Assembly (NCBI GenBank): GCA_002709395.1 | Contig: PAQU01000079.1 | Coordinates: forward strand, 7,268 to 53,710 | Source of the DNA: Roseibacillus sp. | GTDB taxonomy: Bacteria > Verrucomicrobiota > Verrucomicrobiia > Verrucomicrobiales > Akkermansiaceae | Direction: 5' to 3' | Length of the DNA: 46,443 bases | Shown: piece after piece, positions 26,051 through 34,924 of the stretch | Numbering within the stretch: the stretch's first letter is position 1 | Layout of the letters: each line of letters begins with the position of its first letter | Program-made: the position numbers and the translations under genes | The notes under the pieces: model-generated | What the model saw: only the letters and a program-made list of their open reading frames with translations | Database searches by the model: none | What the model was told of the DNA's origin: nothing

Positions 26051-27361
26051 GTGGCGCAGCGATTCTACAGCACCAGTTCGGCGAGTGAGTTTGTCGATCT
26101 CCGGGAGGCGGTGCTGCGTTCGCTGCCTCCTGACAACGGGCTCTACATGCCGGAACGTCTCCCCGGGCCCGAAGAGGTTTTGCAGCCGGGCTGGCGAGAC
26201 TGGTCCTTTGCGGAACTGGGCTACCGGATTGTTTCTGCTCTCTTTGCTGGAGCGGTCCCGGAAGATACCCTGCGAGAGATAGTTGGGGAGTCCATTAATT
26301 TTGATGCGCCGCTGGTGACCATTGCGGAGAAGATGCATGTGCTGGAGCTCTTTCATGGGCCTTCGCTGGCCTTCAAGGATTTCGGGGCGAGGTTCATGGC
26401 GCGTCTCATGGGATGGCTGACTCGCGAGGACGAGCGGGATCTCGTGGTGCTGGTGGCAACGTCGGGGGACACGGGGGGAGCAGTGGCGAGCGCCTTCCAT
26501 GGTGTGCCCGGGACAAGGGTGGTGGTGCTCTACCCGTCCGGGAAGGTGAGCGATCTGCAGGAAAAGCAGCTCACTACCCTGGGAGATAACATCACCGCGC
26601 TTGAGGTCAGCGGGACATTTGATGATTGCCAGCGCCTCGTAAAGGCGGCCTTTCTGAATCGCGAGTTGTCAGAGGAGTTGAATCTCACCTCTGCCAACTC
26701 GATCAACATCGCCCGGTTGATTCCGCAGGCGTTCTATTACTTTCACGCGGCCCGCCAGCTCCCGGAGGGTGCCGAGCCCGTTTTCGTAGTGCCCAGTGGA
26801 AATTTTGGCAATCTGACTGCTGGTCTGCTGGCTCGCCTGATGGGCTTGCCGGTCGGACAGTTTGTTGCGGCTACCAATGTGAATGATGTGGTTCCAGCCT
26901 ATCTGGAGAGTGGGATCTACGAACCCCGCTCCAGCCTCCCGACCATTTCCAACGCGATGGATGTGGGCGCTCCCAGTAATTTTGTTCGCATGCTTGAGAT
27001 TCACCAGCATCAGCATGGACTGATGGCGAGCCGGATTACAGGACACCGTTTTGATGATGATGAGACGAGGGCGGCCATCCGGGCGGTCAAGGCGGATACC
27101 GGGTACGTGATCGACCCGCACGGAGCGGTGGCATATCTTGCCGCGAAGTCCTGGCAGGCGGATCATCCCGGGGATGAGATGATCGTGCTGGAGACCGCAC
27201 ACCCTTCCAAGTTCCTGGATGTGATGGAGGAAGAGCTGGGCAAAGGGGTGGTTGAAATCCCTGAACGACTGGCCTGTCTGGCGGCACGCGAGAAGGAGGC
27301 CGTGGAGCTGCCCCCGGAGGAAGAGGTCTTTCTCGACTGGCTGGGTCAGATGTCGGGCTGA
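26051..27361 (+). CDS. thrC: Threonine synthase
   Basis: A 436-residue PLP enzyme, the last step to threonine, using the product of ThrB. Seen: N-terminal 'MAQRFYSTSSASEFVDLREAVLRSLPPDNGLYMPE' region (shown as a recognisable block), PLP lysine in 'PSLAFKDFGARFM', 'VATSGDTGGAVASAF', 'VPSGNFGNLTAGLLA' and 'TAHPSKF'. It is the longer E. coli-type enzyme. The start is GTG. Its stop lies 15 bp from that of the convergent coiled-coil gene. A GCTGAA...TTCAGC inverted repeat spans the junction and may end both transcripts. Confidence 0.95.
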   Translation: MAQRFYSTSSASEFVDLREAVLRSLPPDNGLYMPERLPGPEEVLQPGWRDWSFAELGYRIVSALFAGAVPEDTLREIVGESINFDAPLVTIAEKMHVLELFHGPSLAFKDFGARFMARLMGWLTREDERDLVVLVATSGDTGGAVASAFHGVPGTRVVVLYPSGKVSDLQEKQLTTLGDNITALEVSGTFDDCQRLVKAAFLNRELSEELNLTSANSINIARLIPQAFYYFHAARQLPEGAEPVFVVPSGNFGNLTAGLLARLMGLPVGQFVAATNVNDVVPAYLESGIYEPRSSLPTISNAMDVGAPSNFVRMLEIHQHQHGLMASRITGHRFDDDETRAAIRAVKADTGYVIDPHGAVAYLAAKSWQADHPGDEMIVLETAHPSKFLDVMEEELGKGVVEIPERLACLAAREKEAVELPPEEEVFLDWLGQMSG

Positions 27362-27376
27362 ATTCCCTCCCTCTGT

Positions 27377-28117
27377 TCAGCTCCCGAACGGTGGAAGGAT
27401 TAATTCATCGCCCGGCTTAATGACCGGTGCTCCCCCGTCGGGGAAGGTCCCGCGAACAGGGTTGGCGGAAGCCTTGTTCTTCTCATCGGTCATGATGTGA
27501 TCGACTTGAAGCTGACCGTAGATGCCCGACTGGCGACGGATTGCGAGGACGGTCCCTGGCTGCAGCTCCCGGTGGAGCTCAATGATGGCAAAGCCTCCCG
27601 ACTGCTCGTCGGGCTGCTTGGCTACCCACTCAATCACCTTGGCCTGGAGCCAGGCCTTCCTGACCGTGGAAGCCCTGGCCTTTTGCTTTTTAGCAGCCTC
27701 AATCATGGGCTTTGAGATCAAGCCCTCCTTCGCCTCCTCCTTGAGGAGCTCATTTTCCTGTTCGGCTCTTGCCAGCTCTGCTTCCAGCTCTGCGCGGGTG
27801 GGCACCCCATCTTCGGAGTCAGCTGGAGTAACGGTGGGTTCGGCTGAGGGCCCGGGAAGAGGATCCGGGGGAATCGGAGAGGGGGAGGGCTCGGGAAGGG
27901 GCTGAACCGGATCTGCCACCAGGGAGCCAGGGTCTGGGGAGACTGCAGGAGAAGGAAGGTTGAACTGGCCCTGCTGGGCATTCAGAGCATCGAGCTCGGC
28001 GCGCAGTCTCCTGATCTCATCTTCATCGCTGCCTCCATTCATTTTCATCACGGCGAGCAAGACCGCTACGACCAGAAGGAGGCCGGTGGCTCCGAGCAGA
28101 GCGGTGATCATGTTCAT
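27377..28117 (-). CDS. Membrane-anchored coiled-coil protein of unknown function
   Basis: A 246-residue protein. An N-terminal TM (about 4-24), short acidic stretch and coiled coil (about 30-48) come first. A Pro/Ser-rich linker (about 54-100) and a second Glu/Lys/Ala-rich coiled coil (about 105-150) follow. A C-terminal domain of about 95 residues has 'VLAIRRQSGIYGQLQV' and 'PVRGTFPDGGAPVIKPGDELILPP'. Nothing identifies a function. The ending pattern suggests a beta-rich module resembling envelope-associated proteins I recall from Verrucomicrobiota. It is divergent from ileS, with which it shares a 111-bp promoter region. Confidence 0.75.
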   Translation of the reverse strand: MNMITALLGATGLLLVVAVLLAVMKMNGGSDEDEIRRLRAELDALNAQQGQFNLPSPAVSPDPGSLVADPVQPLPEPSPSPIPPDPLPGPSAEPTVTPADSEDGVPTRAELEAELARAEQENELLKEEAKEGLISKPMIEAAKKQKARASTVRKAWLQAKVIEWVAKQPDEQSGGFAIIELHRELQPGTVLAIRRQSGIYGQLQVDHIMTDEKNKASANPVRGTFPDGGAPVIKPGDELILPPFGS

Positions 28118-28218
28118 GGTCGAACCCTGCGCTATCCCTGCGAAAAAGTCAAAACCAGGCCCAGAACCCGGTAATCACGGAACACGCAGGACTTGCGGCG
28201 ACGGGGACGGATCGCTAC

Positions 28219-28224
28219 AGGAGG
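28219..28224 (+). promoter_or_regulatory. Shine-Dalgarno site of ileS
   Basis: A perfect AGGAGG lies four bases before the ATG at 28229. It settles the ileS start against the longer ORF (28193) in the track. Few genes in this window have such a strong site. Confidence 0.8.
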
Positions 28225-28228
28225 GTCG

Positions 28229-31003
28229 ATGAGCGCTCAGGAGAAGGGCTACAAGGACACATTGTCTCTCCCGCAGACGAGTTTTCCGATGCGGGGCGAT
28301 CTTGTGAAGAACGAGCCCAAGCGCCTTGCACGGTGGGAAAAGGACGGTCTCTACCAGAAGATTGTGGATCGCCGTCGGGCAGAGGGAGCATCCCGGTTCA
28401 TCCTCCATGATGGTCCCCCCTTCGCCAATGGGGATGTTCATATGGGAACTGCCTTGAACAAGGTGCTAAAGGATCTGGTGGTGAAGTCGCGGACGATGGC
28501 AGGTTTCGAGGTGCCCTTCATCCCGGGCTGGGACTGTCACGGACTTCCCATTGAATTCAAGGTAGTCCAGGAGGCTCGCGATGAGGAACCTGCTGAGATC
28601 CGGAGACGGTGTGAGGCCTTTGCCCGAAAGTGGATCGATATTCAGCGGGAGAGCTTCCGCAGGCTGGGTGTCTTTGGTGACTGGGAGAACCCCTACCTGA
28701 CCCTTGATCCCGGCTATGAGGCCGAGATCATCCGGGTCTTCGCCTCTCTGGTGGAGAAGGGAGCCGTCTATCAGAGTAAGAAGCCGGTACAATGGTCCTA
28801 CGGGGCGCATACAGCCCTGGCAGAGGCAGAGGTCGAATATAAGGAAAAGGTGAGTCCCGCGATCTGGGTTGGGTTTTCCCTGAACGAGGCATCCGAAGCG
28901 GCATTCCGAACCGCCACGGGGGCCACGGGGGAAGGTTCCCACCGTCTTGTGATCTGGACCACCACGCCGTGGACTCTTCCTGCGAACGTGGGAGTGGCCC
29001 TGCACAAGGACTTCGTATATGTGGCGGGGCGCTTTGCGAATGAGTCCGGAGAGGAGCAACGGCTGGTTGTGGCCAGGGAGTTGCTTGAGGAGTTTTCTTC
29101 CAAGACCGGGTTCTTGCCCCAAGGGGAGATGGTTGAGTTCAAGGGGGGACAGCTTGAGGGGCTCGAGGTGCAGCACCCGTTCCTGGACCGTTTGAGCAAG
29201 GTCATTCTTGGGGCGTTTGTTACAACCGAGACCGGAACGGGAATCGTCCATGTTGCTCCCGGGCATGGAGCGGATGATTATGTGGTGGGTCGGGAGTATG
29301 GTCTCGAGGTGGTTTCTCCGGTGGACAACGATGGCAGATTTACCGGGGAGGTCGGAGTTCCCGGTCTTGAGGGGCAGCATGTGTTCGAGAGCAACGAGGA
29401 AATCATTACGATGTTGTCGGGCCTTGGTGTCCTGCTTGGCCGGGAAGACTACCGGCATGACTACCCGCATTGCTGGCGTTCCAAGACTCCCATTATTTTC
29501 CGGGCGGTAGAGCAGTTCTTCATCTCGCTGGATGGATTGCGTGAAACAGCCCTGGCAGAGATTGACCGGACGGAATGGCTTCCTCACTGGGGACGCAACC
29601 GGATCTTCGGGACGGTGGAATCACGTCCGGACTGGTGCATCAGTCGTCAGCGGACCTGGGGAGTGCCCCTCCCGGTTTTCTTTACTCCCGGGGGAGAGGT
29701 TGTCCTGGATGCCGAACTGGCGCGCAAGGTCGCCGACCTTGTCGAGAGCGAGGGAACCAATATCTGGTTTGAACTTGAGGAAGCGGAGCTTGTCAGTCGT
29801 CTGGGCCTGCCTGAAGGGACTCGTAAGTGCCGGGATACCCTGGACGTATGGATCGATTCCGGGAGCAGCCATGTGGCGGTGATGGATCGTCACGAGGAGT
29901 TGGAGAGTCCGGCGGACCTTTATCTGGAGGCCACGGATCAGCACCGCGGCTGGTTCCAGAGCTCACTCATGCTGAGTGTAGCCTATCGTGGAAGCGCTCC
30001 CTACCGGTCGGTGATGACGCACGGGTTCGTGGTCGACCAGGACAAGAAGGGCAAACTTTCCAAGAGTGAGGCCGAGAAGGCCGGCAAGCCCATTGATGCG
30101 GCTCACTACTACAACAAGTATGGGGCTGATATCCTGCGACTCTGGGTAAGTAGCGTTGACTGGCAGAATGAAGTCCCCTTCGGGGAGGACCTTTTCAAGC
30201 AGGTAACGGAGCCCTACCGGAGAATTCGCAATACCCTTCGCATCCTTCTGGGTAATTTACATGGATTCAGTGCGGAACGTGATGCGGTGGCCCCGGACGA
30301 GATGCCGCTGGCAGATCGCTGGATTCTCGAGTGCCTGCATGAAGTGGTCAGCGAGTGTCGGCGTGCGTATGACGCCTACGAATTTCGCAAGGTTTTCACC
30401 GTGATCAACCAGTTCTGCGCGCGGGAGCTGAGCGCGATCTACATCGACCTTACCAAGGACCGGCTATACTGCGACCCAGTTGACTCCCGGCGCCGCCGGG
30501 CAAGTCAGACAGCAATGAACGAGGTTGTGGAGGCTCTGGCGAGGTTGCTGGCTCCCATTCTGGTCTTCACCGCGGAGGAAGCCTGGGAGCATGCGGGACG
30601 GAAGGGCAGTGTGCATGAACAGGACTTCCCTGTTCCTGATGAGCGTTTTGCCAGCCGGGAGGCGACCGGGACGGTGAGCCAGCTTATCGAACTGCGGGAG
30701 GTGATCCAGACTGCCATTGAGTCACAGGTCCAGGCCAAGGCCTTCAACAAGAACAACGAGGCTGCGGTAGAGCTGACCCTGCCCGCCGGGCATGCCCTGT
30801 GGGATCTTCTCAGTGACCGGGAGTTCTTCACGGAGTTCTTCATTATTTCCGATCTGGAACTGATTGAGGGGGAAGAGATTACGGCCAAGGCGTCCAAGAC
30901 CACCTATTCCATGTGTCCCCGATGTCGGCGTTACGAGCCTTTGAGCGCAGAGACCGGCTTGTGTAGCCGTTGTGAGGAGGTCATGTCGAACGCAGCACCA
31001 TGA
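28229..31003 (+). CDS. ileS: Isoleucine--tRNA ligase
   Basis: A 924-residue class Ia synthetase. Seen: HIGH-equivalent 'GDVHMGTALNKVL' (His71; the second His of HIGH is Thr here), 'PGWDCHGLPIEFKV', editing-domain 'WTTTPWTLPANVGVA', 'GADDYVVGREYGL', KMSKS-equivalent 'KKGKLSKSEAEKAG', and a C-terminal zinc finger 'CPRCRRYEPLSAETGLCSRC'. The bacterial-type (IleS1) layout and length are normal. The start is fixed by an AGGAGG four bases upstream. The stop overlaps the lspA start by 4 bp (ATGA). ileS-lspA is a common bacterial pairing. Confidence 0.97.
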   Translation: MSAQEKGYKDTLSLPQTSFPMRGDLVKNEPKRLARWEKDGLYQKIVDRRRAEGASRFILHDGPPFANGDVHMGTALNKVLKDLVVKSRTMAGFEVPFIPGWDCHGLPIEFKVVQEARDEEPAEIRRRCEAFARKWIDIQRESFRRLGVFGDWENPYLTLDPGYEAEIIRVFASLVEKGAVYQSKKPVQWSYGAHTALAEAEVEYKEKVSPAIWVGFSLNEASEAAFRTATGATGEGSHRLVIWTTTPWTLPANVGVALHKDFVYVAGRFANESGEEQRLVVARELLEEFSSKTGFLPQGEMVEFKGGQLEGLEVQHPFLDRLSKVILGAFVTTETGTGIVHVAPGHGADDYVVGREYGLEVVSPVDNDGRFTGEVGVPGLEGQHVFESNEEIITMLSGLGVLLGREDYRHDYPHCWRSKTPIIFRAVEQFFISLDGLRETALAEIDRTEWLPHWGRNRIFGTVESRPDWCISRQRTWGVPLPVFFTPGGEVVLDAELARKVADLVESEGTNIWFELEEAELVSRLGLPEGTRKCRDTLDVWIDSGSSHVAVMDRHEELESPADLYLEATDQHRGWFQSSLMLSVAYRGSAPYRSVMTHGFVVDQDKKGKLSKSEAEKAGKPIDAAHYYNKYGADILRLWVSSVDWQNEVPFGEDLFKQVTEPYRRIRNTLRILLGNLHGFSAERDAVAPDEMPLADRWILECLHEVVSECRRAYDAYEFRKVFTVINQFCARELSAIYIDLTKDRLYCDPVDSRRRRASQTAMNEVVEALARLLAPILVFTAEEAWEHAGRKGSVHEQDFPVPDERFASREATGTVSQLIELREVIQTAIESQVQAKAFNKNNEAAVELTLPAGHALWDLLSDREFFTEFFIISDLELIEGEEITAKASKTTYSMCPRCRRYEPLSAETGLCSRCEEVMSNAAP

Positions 31004-31614
31004 AGACCCTCCCGCGCCTCCTTCTTTTTCTTGTACTACCGCTCTATCTGCTGGACCAGGTAACAAAATGGCTGGTGGTCTTGAATTTCGAGGCCCCTGC
31101 CGCGGGGTTCAACTATTCTTCCGATCGGGTGGTTGTGGTGGAGGATTTTTTCACGATTGTCCGGGTCCACAACCAGGGAGCAGCCTTCGGGATGGGGAAT
31201 GGAACTCCCTGGGCTCCCATCGTGTTTTTCGTAATTGCCCTGATAGCGCTGGGGGCTCTCTTTCTCTTCTGGCGGCGGGGAGCCTTTGAGACCCTTCTGC
31301 TCCGGCTGGCGGGGGGATTGCTGGCGGCGGGAATCCTTGGAAATCTCACTGACCGGGTCCTGCAGGGGTTTTTTCTGCCGGCCTACAGGGAAGAGGGCTT
31401 TCTGGCCCGGCTGGCAGAGGGTTATGTTGTGGATTTCCTCGACTTCAAGATCGGCCTCTACGGCAAGCTCTTTCCCTCCTCTGGTGGGCATTGGCCCTCG
31501 TTCAACGTCGCGGATTCCTGCATCTGCGTGGCGGCATTTCTGCTGATCCTGTCGTCGTTCCGAAGCGAGACAGGTGTGGGGAAGGAGCAGAAAGAGGCTG
31601 ACACAGAGGCGTGA
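31000..31614 (+). CDS. lspA: Lipoprotein signal peptidase (signal peptidase II)
   Basis: A 204-residue polytopic aspartic protease that cleaves prolipoproteins after lipidation. Seen: 'LLDQVTKWLV', 'VHNQGAAFGM', catalytic Asp in 'GILGNLTDRV' and 'FNVADSCICV', and four TMs. It is slightly longer than the norm (about 160-170) because of an insertion between the two aspartates ('FLPAYREEGFLARLAEG') and a loop before the second. It overlaps ileS. Its substrates probably include the three predicted lipoproteins in this window. Confidence 0.94.
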   Translation: MKTLPRLLLFLVLPLYLLDQVTKWLVVLNFEAPAAGFNYSSDRVVVVEDFFTIVRVHNQGAAFGMGNGTPWAPIVFFVIALIALGALFLFWRRGAFETLLLRLAGGLLAAGILGNLTDRVLQGFFLPAYREEGFLARLAEGYVVDFLDFKIGLYGKLFPSSGGHWPSFNVADSCICVAAFLLILSSFRSETGVGKEQKEADTEA

Positions 31615-31715
31615 CAGACAGGAAAGGTGACTCGGAGAGTATGATCATTCCCGTGGGTGACCGAGAGCCGGAGCTGGTTCACCCGGGATTCAGCTGGTAG
31701 ATATCAATTAAGGGC

Positions 31716-32516
31716 ATGGAGATCTGGAAAGCTATTCTGGTGGGAATCGTGCAGGGGCTCTCGGAGTTCCTGCCCATCTCCTCCTCAGGACACATCGCCT
31801 TGCTCCAGCATGCGCTGGGGATGAGGGGGGCCGCCGCCGGGATCCAGCAGGACATTACCTTTGAGCTGGTGCTCCACGTTGGAACTTTTCTCAGTGTAAT
31901 CATTTATTTCCGGCGGCGTCTTCTGGCCTTGTTTTTCAGCCTGTGGCAGAAAGAACGGCAGGATGAGCGCAGGATGATTCTCTGGCTTATTCTGGCAACA
32001 GTCCCGGCGACCCTGGCGTTCTTCAGTGCCGGAGATTTATTTGAGCGGGCCTATGATTACCCGGTTCTGGTTGGTGGGTGCCTGATAGGGACGGGGGCCA
32101 TCCTGCTTCTGCCCAAGTTTTTTCGGAGCGAAGAGCAGGAATTTGGCCTGAAACAGGCGGTCTGGATGGGCGTGGCTCAGGCTCTCGCTATTTTGCCCGG
32201 AATTTCCCGGAGTGGTAGTACTATCACGGCGGGCCTGATTTCGGGGGGAAGGGCTTCCAGGGCTGCAGAATTTTCCTTTCTCATGTTCCTGCCTGCCATT
32301 GGTGGTGGGGTTCTCCTCAAGATGAGGGATCTGCAGGCGGTTGCCCAAAGTGATGCGGCTGTTGCCTACGGTTGTGGGTTCGCAGCGGCCTTTCTTTCAG
32401 GGTTGTTCGCGGTCTATCTCGTTCTCAGGATGATCAGGAAGGGCAGGTTCGAATACTTCGCCTATTACTGCTTTGTCGTGGGAATCGTGGCCATGATCTA
32501 CTTCGGAGTCAGGTAG
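31716..32516 (+). CDS. uppP: Undecaprenyl-diphosphatase
   Basis: A 266-residue membrane enzyme that dephosphorylates C55-PP so that the lipid carrier can be reused in cell-wall synthesis. Seen: '[19 protein letters not shown]', '[17 protein letters not shown]' and '[15 protein letters not shown]', the two BacA/UppP signature regions. About seven or eight hydrophobic segments. It is the third plus-strand gene after ileS-lspA with a 101-bp gap. Confidence 0.96.
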   Translation: MEIWKAILVGIVQGLSEFLPISSSGHIALLQHALGMRGAAAGIQQDITFELVLHVGTFLSVIIYFRRRLLALFFSLWQKERQDERRMILWLILATVPATLAFFSAGDLFERAYDYPVLVGGCLIGTGAILLLPKFFRSEEQEFGLKQAVWMGVAQALAILPGISRSGSTITAGLISGGRASRAAEFSFLMFLPAIGGGVLLKMRDLQAVAQSDAAVAYGCGFAAAFLSGLFAVYLVLRMIRKGRFEYFAYYCFVVGIVAMIYFGVR

Positions 32517-32583
32517 CAGGAATTCTTTCGCGGGGGCCGGGGGTTGGCAACCCGGGGGAATCGGTCATAGTGGGCGTGCCAAT

Positions 32584-33369
32584 ATGCTGGCTAAACGAAT
32601 CATTCCCTGCCTTGACGTAACCGACGGCCGTGTTGTGAAGGGCGTTAATTTTGTCGATCTGCGTGATGCGGGAGATCCGGTTGATTGTGCGGTGGCATAC
32701 AATGAACAGGAGGCCGATGAAATCGTGTTTCTCGATATTACGGCGTCCTCTGACGGGCGCGACACGATGGTGGAGGTGGTGCGCAGGACTGCGGAGCGCT
32801 GCTTCGTTCCCCTGACGGTCGGGGGAGGAATCCGTGAAGTCGAGGATATGCGGCGGATGCTTCTCGCGGGAGCGGATAAGGTGGGAGTTAACACCGCTGC
32901 GATCAAACGTCCGGAGGTTGTTGACGAGGGGGCGGGAACCTTCGGTAGCCAGTGCATTGTAGTCGCCATTGATGCCAAGAGACAGGGTCCCGGCAAGTGG
33001 GGCGTTTACACTCATGGCGGTCGCAATCCGGTGGAAGGGCTTGATGCCATTGAGTGGGCTCGAGAGGTCTACAATCGTGGAGCGGGAGAAATCCTGCTCA
33101 CCAGCATGGATGCGGACGGAACCAAGGATGGATATGACATAGAACTCACCCGGGCAGTGAGTGATGCCGTAGGTATTCCGGTCATTGCCAGTGGCGGTTG
33201 CGGAACACTCGATCACATGGTGGATGTCCTGCGCGAGGGCAATGCCGATGCGGTCCTCGCGGCCAGCATCTTTCACTTCGGGGAGTTTACCGTCCCGGAG
33301 ACGAAGAACTACCTCCATGAACAGGGAATTCCCGTCCGCCCCGCGTTTGAATCCCAGCGAGGCCTTTAA
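32584..33369 (+). CDS. hisF: Imidazole glycerol phosphate synthase cyclase subunit
   Basis: A 261-residue TIM barrel that closes the imidazole ring in histidine synthesis, using ammonia from HisH. Seen: '[19 protein letters not shown]' (catalytic Asp near residue 11), '[14 protein letters not shown]', '[10 protein letters not shown]' (second catalytic Asp), '[15 protein letters not shown]' and '[14 protein letters not shown]'. Length is normal. No other his gene lies nearby, so it is isolated from hisH and hisA. Confidence 0.96.
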   Translation: MLAKRIIPCLDVTDGRVVKGVNFVDLRDAGDPVDCAVAYNEQEADEIVFLDITASSDGRDTMVEVVRRTAERCFVPLTVGGGIREVEDMRRMLLAGADKVGVNTAAIKRPEVVDEGAGTFGSQCIVVAIDAKRQGPGKWGVYTHGGRNPVEGLDAIEWAREVYNRGAGEILLTSMDADGTKDGYDIELTRAVSDAVGIPVIASGGCGTLDHMVDVLREGNADAVLAASIFHFGEFTVPETKNYLHEQGIPVRPAFESQRGL

Positions 33370-33399
33370 GCCGCGGAGGGGTAATTCCCGTCCCCTGGG

Positions 33400-34506
33400 T
33401 CACCCCGAGTAGATTCGTTTCACGCGGGGGGTAATGCCGGTGAAGAGCTCCCATGGAATCGTCCCGGCCTTTTGCGCGACCTCTTGGACAGGAATATTTG
33501 GTCCAAAGAGTTCTACCTCGTCGCCAGGGCGGCAATCGGGGCAACTAGAGAGGTCGGCCATGACTTGGTCCATGGTTACCCGCCCCAGGAGAGGGACGCG
33601 TTGACCCCGGACAAATACCTCCGGAGTGTGGTCGGCCAGGGCTCTGGGATAGCCGTCTCCATAGCCAATCCCAATAGTGCCTACTTTGGTGGGTCGTGTT
33701 GTGACAAAGGTCCGGCCGTAGGAGATGCCGTGTCCGGAAGGGAGGTCCCGGATCAGGGCGATACGCGATTTGAGCGACATCACGTTACGCAGGTCCGCTC
33801 CGTGCCCTTTCAGAGGCGATACCCCATAAAGGAGAAGCCCCGGGCGAGCCAGGGTTGTGGTGCGGGACTGGTAGCCGAGGAGGCCAGCCGAATTGGCAAG
33901 GTGGATATGTTTCAGTTCCCTCCTGTGGGGGAGGGACTCCACCAGATTATCAAACTGGTCGAACTGGGTGCGGGTAAATACAGGGTCCTCGTCTGCGGAG
34001 GGAAGATGGGATCCGAGGCCGGAGATCCTGATTCCGGGGAGGGCCCGGATAGCTTCAAGGGCAGCTGGGGCATCGGCGGGGAGAAAGCCACCGCGTCCCA
34101 TCCCGGTGTCCACTGTGAGGTGCGCTTCCACGACTGTGCCCCCATGGCGGGCGAGCTGGTCGAAGTGCCGTGCTTCTTCCATGGTGTTGAGGCAGGGCAG
34201 CCAGTGGTGGGCAATCACCTCCTCGCGTTCGGAAGGAAAGGTTCCTCCGAGGAGATAAATCGGTGCTCGGACCCCGGCCTTGGAAAGGCGGCGGGCCTCA
34301 CCGACATTGGCGACTCCGAAAAATGCGATCTCCTCCTGCTCCAAGGCGCTGGCTACGGCCTCCAGTCCGTGGCCGTAGGCACTTGCCTTGACGACCGCCA
34401 TGATCCCCTGGCCGCTTAGCTTGCGTGCGGTTGCCAGGTTATGTCGGATGCCAGATAGATCAACCTCGGCCCACGAGCGGGGTGGGCTTTCGGGAATCGC
34501 GCTCAC
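33400..34506 (-). CDS. alr: Alanine racemase
   Basis: A 368-residue fold-III PLP enzyme making D-alanine for peptidoglycan. Seen: N-terminal 'RSWAEVDLSGIRHNL', PLP lysine in 'MAVVKASAYGHGLEAV', 'TVDTGMGRGGF', and the C-terminal catalytic Tyr region 'ISYGRTFVTTRPTKVGTIGIGYGDGYPRAL' (as a block), then 'GRVTMDQVMADLS'. It converges with hisF (30 bp between stops). Confidence 0.96.
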   Translation of the reverse strand: MSAIPESPPRSWAEVDLSGIRHNLATARKLSGQGIMAVVKASAYGHGLEAVASALEQEEIAFFGVANVGEARRLSKAGVRAPIYLLGGTFPSEREEVIAHHWLPCLNTMEEARHFDQLARHGGTVVEAHLTVDTGMGRGGFLPADAPAALEAIRALPGIRISGLGSHLPSADEDPVFTRTQFDQFDNLVESLPHRRELKHIHLANSAGLLGYQSRTTTLARPGLLLYGVSPLKGHGADLRNVMSLKSRIALIRDLPSGHGISYGRTFVTTRPTKVGTIGIGYGDGYPRALADHTPEVFVRGQRVPLLGRVTMDQVMADLSSCPDCRPGDEVELFGPNIPVQEVAQKAGTIPWELFTGITPRVKRIYSG

Positions 34507-34631
34507 TTTGGCGAACGTATGCTACGCGAGGCCATTGGGCAAACCATGTAGGGCCTTGAGGCCTGACAAATCCAAGCCTTTGCCCGCAGGCTTCCCAGAG
34601 GGAGCAAACGAAGTGACTTCTACCGGATTTC

Positions 34632-34651
34632 CCGGGGCGTATGAGCCCCGG
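34632..34651. repeat. Perfect 7-bp inverted repeat after the entericidin-like gene
   Basis: CCGGGGC-gtatga-GCCCCGG lies 5 bp past the stop of the small lipoprotein gene on its strand. It has the right place and stability for a transcription end, but no U-tract follows. It could be a terminator of the non-canonical kind or an RNA-stabilising hairpin. Confidence 0.45.
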
Positions 34652-34656
34652 TGGCG

Positions 34657-34797
34657 CTACCGGTTCTGCGCAGCCTGGGAGGCATACTGCAGGTCACGCC
34701 CGAAACCTGAGATGGTTTCGCAGGAGGTCAGGGCGGAGAAGGCAATGAGACTGCCCAGGAGGAACACGGCTTTCAGGATCTTGCTGGTGGAGTTCAT
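34657..34797 (-). CDS. Entericidin-like small lipoprotein (46 aa, not in ORF track)
   Basis: Reading the minus strand from ATG 34797 gives a 46-residue product: MNSTSKILKAVFLLGSLIAF, then lipobox 'ALTSC', then 'ETISGFGRDLQYASQAAQNR'. A short signal peptide, a Cys, and 'T..GFG.D.Q.A.....' are the hallmarks of entericidin A/B-family lipoproteins, known in enterobacteria as a toxin-antidote pair controlled by stress. Only one copy is visible, so a pair is not supported. The ORF is below the track's length cut-off. Hairpins lie just after it (34632-34651) and before it (34896-34918). Confidence 0.75.
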   Translation of the reverse strand: MNSTSKILKAVFLLGSLIAFSALTSCETISGFGRDLQYASQAAQNR

Positions 34798-34895
34798 TTG
34801 TTTTGCCTGATATTTCACAAGGTCTAATCTTTTTCCGCAAGAACCAAATGGGGAGAAAGGGATTATGACGAACCCGGCGGATCACCGCGGTCATT

Positions 34896-34918
34896 CCGGT
34901 TCAATTGAAATTGGCCGG
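34896..34918 (-). terminator. Hairpin 6 bp after the methyltransferase stop
   Basis: CCGG-tt-CAATT-ga-AATTG-g-CCGG forms a strong, slightly imperfect hairpin immediately downstream of the methyltransferase stop codon on the minus strand. There is no U-run, so it is at most a probable transcript end or processing site. Confidence 0.35.
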
Positions 34919-34924
34919 TGAGGC

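Noticed and set aside
27356-27384. GCTGAA...TTCAGC repeat at the thrC / coiled-coil junction as a bidirectional terminator
   Set aside because: It has a six-pair stem with a 13-nt loop and no U-run; it overlaps both gene ends, so it is noted under thrC but not claimed as a feature.
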